A stretch of 8,561 nt of DNA, taken from Burkholderiales bacterium. Lineage in GTDB: Bacteria > Pseudomonadota > Gammaproteobacteria > Burkholderiales > Burkholderiaceae_C. Each line of letters opens with the position of its first letter. Positions within the stretch are counted from its first letter, which is position 1. The DNA lies in NCBI GenBank assembly GCA_947474415.1, contig CANJKD010000067.1, forward strand, positions 1 to 8,561. Direction: 5' to 3'. The position numbers and the translations under genes were made by a program. The notes below the pieces were generated by a model that worked only from the letters and a program-made list of their open reading frames with translations, was not told the DNA's origin and ran no database searches. Below, piece after piece: positions 7,077-8,561 of this stretch.

Positions 7077-7357
7077 CAGTGGTAGTCCACGATCTCGACG
7101 TCCTGCGGGCCGAGGGCAGTCCAAACGAAGCACACGCGCCATTGATCGTTGATGCGAATGCTGTGCTGCCCCTTTCGAATGCCCTTCAGCGCCTCCAGCA
7201 TGTTGCCGGGCGGAATGCGCAGATCTTCCAGCAGCGCTGACCAGTCGAGCTGTTCAAGTTTGCGCAGGGCGGGGCGCTCCACATTGACCCAGCGCCGAAC
7301 ACGTTGACCGAGAAACAGCGCCTGCGTGTCCTTGCACTTGAAGCTCTTGATCGGCAT
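7076..7357 (-). CDS. higB: HigB-type (RelE/ParE fold) toxin
   Basis: This 93-residue protein is of the 'plasmid maintenance system killer' family (HigB/GraT). It opens MPIKSFKCKDTQALF and has the family signatures QRVRRWVNVERPALRKLEQL, LEDLRIPPGNMLEALKG, GQHSIRINDQWRVCFVW and terminal VEIVDYH. The full length is present with no lesion, so the toxin looks functional. HigB enzymes are ribosome-dependent mRNA endonucleases held inactive by HigA. The ATG at 7357 is the only plausible start: an in-frame stop (TAA, 7367-7369) lies just upstream and no Shine-Dalgarno is visible. The toxin-first order is characteristic of higBA and unlike most type II systems. The gene lies on the strand opposite to both flanking genes. 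Confidence 0.93.
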   Translation of the reverse strand: MPIKSFKCKDTQALFLGQRVRRWVNVERPALRKLEQLDWSALLEDLRIPPGNMLEALKGIRKGQHSIRINDQWRVCFVWTALGPQDVEIVDYH

Positions 7358-7363
7358 GCGTGA

Positions 7364-7392
7364 ATATTAACGAAAGACGTTATTAACGTCAA
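7364..7392 (-). promoter_or_regulatory. Predicted higBA promoter (sigma-70 type)
   Basis: On the minus strand, TTGACG (7387-7392) and TAATAT (7364-7369) are separated by exactly 17 bp, each one or two bases from the sigma-70 consensus. The -10 box ends 6 nt before the higB ATG, so the expected transcription start (7 nt past the -10) coincides with the A of the ATG. The region is AT-rich against a GC-rich background. Confidence 0.7.
7376..7390. promoter_or_regulatory. Predicted HigA operator palindrome
   Basis: GACGTTATTAACGTC is a perfect 7-bp inverted repeat around one central T. It overlaps the -35 box and spacer of the higBA promoter, so binding would block RNA polymerase. An outlying copy of one half-site, TATTAACG, occurs at 7365-7372 over the -10 box and again at 7381-7388, 16 bp apart. 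Autoregulation by HigA or the HigBA complex is known for the family; that this is the bound site is inference. Confidence 0.7.
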
Positions 7393-7435
7393 TCGTTCAT
7401 AAGAGCGACACTGCTTCGATCCGGCTTGTTCGCAG

Positions 7436-7471
7436 GGTCTCGGCGTGCCGATAGTCCGGCGACCCGAGACC
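7436..7471 (+). repeat. Two-tier dyad in the leader of the SAM methyltransferase gene
   Basis: GGTCTCGG (7436-7443) pairs perfectly with CCGAGACC (7464-7471). Inside that loop GCCG (7447-7450) pairs with CGGC (7457-7460), leaving a 6-nt apical loop and a 3x3 internal loop. It lies 55 bp before the ATG at 7527 and has no following U-run, so it is not an ordinary terminator. It could be an operator or a structured mRNA leader. Confidence 0.4.
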
Positions 7472-7526
7472 GCTGTGCCGGAGCGCCTGTCCTGGGCGCA
7501 GCAGCCATGCGACCCAGGAGATCACC

Positions 7527-8357
7527 ATGGCCACACCCGACACCGACAAGGTTTTCAGCGGCTCCATCCCCAAGCTGTATGAAGCGTACATGGCGCCGAT
7601 GTTCTTCGAGCCCTACGCCGTTGATCTGGCGAACCGGCTCGCGAACCAGGCCAACGCCCGCCCGCTGTCGCGCGTGTTCGAAATCGCGGCCGGCACCGGC
7701 GTCGTCACGCGCCGGCTGGCGGCCACGCTACCGGGCAGCGTTGCCATCGTCGCCACCGACCTGAACCCGCCGATGCTGGCGCTGGCCACCGAACTGGGCA
7801 CGAGCCGGGCAGTCGAATGGCGATCGGCCGACGCGATGAACCTGCCTTTCGAAGACGCCAGCGTCGACGCCGTGGTGTGCCAGTTCGGCGTGATGTTCTT
7901 CCCCGACAAGGCGAAGGCGTTCTCCGAGGCGCACCGGGTGCTGCGGCCGGGCGGCGTGTTCCTGTTCAATGTCTGGGACCGGATCGAGGAAAACGAATTC
8001 GCGCACACCGTCTCGGTCGCGCTCGAATCACTCTTCCCCGACGACCCGCCGCGCTTCATGGCGCGCACGCCACATGGCTACTTCGACTTCGACACGATCA
8101 CGCGCGACCTGCGGGCTGGCGGTTTCACTGCCGCGCCGGTCATCAACACCATGGCAGAGCGCAGCCGGGCCGCCTCGGCGCGCGTGCCGGCCATCGCGTT
8201 GTGCCAGGGCACGCCGCTGCGGGGCGAGATCGAGGCGCGTGGCCCAGCGCGGCTGGGCGAGGTGACCGACATCGCCGAGCAAGCCCTCGCCCGCCGCTTC
8301 GGGCCGGGACCGGTGGAAGGCAAGATCCAGGCGCATGTGGTGATGGTCGAGCGCTGA
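7527..8357 (+). CDS. Class I SAM-dependent methyltransferase (UbiE/Methyltransf_11 type)
   Basis: This complete 276-residue cytoplasmic enzyme has a Rossmann-type SAM site. Motif I is VFEIAAGTGVVTRRL (residues 50-64), an acidic residue ends strand 2 (VATDLN, D78), SADAMNLPF (100-108) carries the adenine-contacting Asp, and VDAVVCQFGVMFFPD and HRVLRPGGVFLFNVW (136-150) follow. The substrate cannot be read from the sequence; the closest feel is of small-molecule methyltransferases with the EIAAGTG motif. The ATG at 7527 is supported by CAGGAG ending 6 nt upstream (7515-7520). It is transcribed divergently from higBA, separated by 169 bp that hold the higBA promoter and the dyad described above. 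The high GC and codon use match the flanking chromosome. It is probably not functionally linked to the toxin-antitoxin pair. Confidence 0.9.
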   Translation: MATPDTDKVFSGSIPKLYEAYMAPMFFEPYAVDLANRLANQANARPLSRVFEIAAGTGVVTRRLAATLPGSVAIVATDLNPPMLALATELGTSRAVEWRSADAMNLPFEDASVDAVVCQFGVMFFPDKAKAFSEAHRVLRPGGVFLFNVWDRIEENEFAHTVSVALESLFPDDPPRFMARTPHGYFDFDTITRDLRAGGFTAAPVINTMAERSRAASARVPAIALCQGTPLRGEIEARGPARLGEVTDIAEQALARRFGPGPVEGKIQAHVVMVER

Positions 8358-8423
8358 GCGCTGCGGGTTGAGCGTGGGGCTACGGGCTTGACCTCGAAGT
8401 GTCGATCGTCCGGCCATGGAAGC

Positions 8424-8561
8424 AACACTCGTCAGTCGGCCGACCGGGTTGCCGACTTGTCCTTCAACGACTTGTTGCGGGCCGGTGCAGATTCCGGGCC
8501 GTTGGCCGACGCACCGCGCTGGCGCGAGTGGCGCGAGATGCGCCACGCCACCAGCCATGCG
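8424..8561 (+). pseudogene. C-terminal part of a HepT/HI0074-like nucleotidyltransferase partner, 5' truncated and cut by the window edge
   Basis: The frame is open from 8358 to the right edge. From about 8430 it reads RQSADRVADLSFNDLLRAG, then a Gly/Leu turn, then PRWREWREMRHATSHA. This matches my memory of the C-terminal half of HI0074/HepT-type helical proteins, where W..YRE.RN.TSHAY contains the conserved RxxxxH-like motif. The N-terminal helices of that family (about 50-60 residues) are absent: the upstream DNA belongs to the methyltransferase gene ending at 8357, and no ATG lies in this frame (only TTG at 8388). In this copy the Asn of the RN pair is His. It is most likely a remnant of a HepT-MntA (toxin-antitoxin) type gene. 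Alternatives are an unrelated short protein or a chance frame. The recognition rests on about 45 residues. Confidence 0.42.

Noticed and set aside
8350..8362. AGCGCT-G-AGCGCT palindrome over the stop codon of the SAM methyltransferase
   Set aside because: It is a tandem of a self-complementary hexamer without usable loop or U-run; too weak to call a terminator and likely by chance in GC-rich DNA.
8028..8558. Minus-strand open frame of 176 codons at the right end
   Set aside because: It is mostly antisense to the methyltransferase gene with low-complexity Arg/Gly/Ala composition; the plus-strand frames carry recognisable motifs instead.

Overview
The window is GC-rich (about 65% by eye) and reads as chromosome of a betaproteobacterium, most likely Burkholderiales (Comamonadaceae or a Rubrivivax/Leptothrix-like relative). 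The grounds are the codon use, a PEP-CTERM exosortase-substrate protein, and a cyclase-ATPase-TPR regulator of a type common in that order. No taxonomic search was possible, so this is inference.

Layout, left to right. (1) 2-2791 (+) is the 3' part of a long signalling ATPase: a class III cyclase-homology domain (cut by the window edge), a STAND/NB-ARC-like NTPase, then a TPR-type helical region. It ends at a strong symmetric hairpin (2818-2842) that also lies at the end of the convergent gene. (2) 2867-3538 (-) encodes a secreted PEP-CTERM protein. (3) 3787-6782 (+) is an MmeI-like (type IIL) fused restriction nuclease-adenine methyltransferase gene carrying two lesions. One is an apparent 1-base deletion at 3988-3989, exactly in the codon for the expected catalytic Asp of the PD-(D/E)XK nuclease. 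The other is an in-frame GAA-to-TAA-type ochre stop at 4239-4241. The methyltransferase and target-recognition part downstream is an intact open frame. (4) 6764-7357 (-) is a complete higBA toxin-antitoxin operon, toxin first. Its antitoxin 3' end overlaps the convergent methyltransferase gene by 19 bp. Its promoter (TTGACG-17 bp-TAATAT) overlaps a perfect 15-bp palindrome and is placed so that toxin translation would be leaderless. (5) 7527-8357 (+) is a complete UbiE-like class I SAM-dependent methyltransferase of unknown substrate, preceded by a 36-nt two-tier dyad. (6) 8424 to the right edge (+) encodes what looks like the C-terminal half of a HepT/HI0074-type nucleotidyltransferase partner whose N-terminal half is missing.

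Taken together, 3787-8561 looks like a small accessory or defence-type region in partial decay: a restriction-modification fusion that has lost its nuclease, an intact type II toxin-antitoxin pair beside it, and a remnant of a second possible toxin-antitoxin module. The two flanking genes on the left appear to be ordinary chromosomal genes. I found no tRNA, rRNA, CRISPR array, insertion sequence or attachment site. I do not see a clearly new multi-gene system; the most informative signal is the position of the nuclease lesion and the intact methyltransferase frame behind it.
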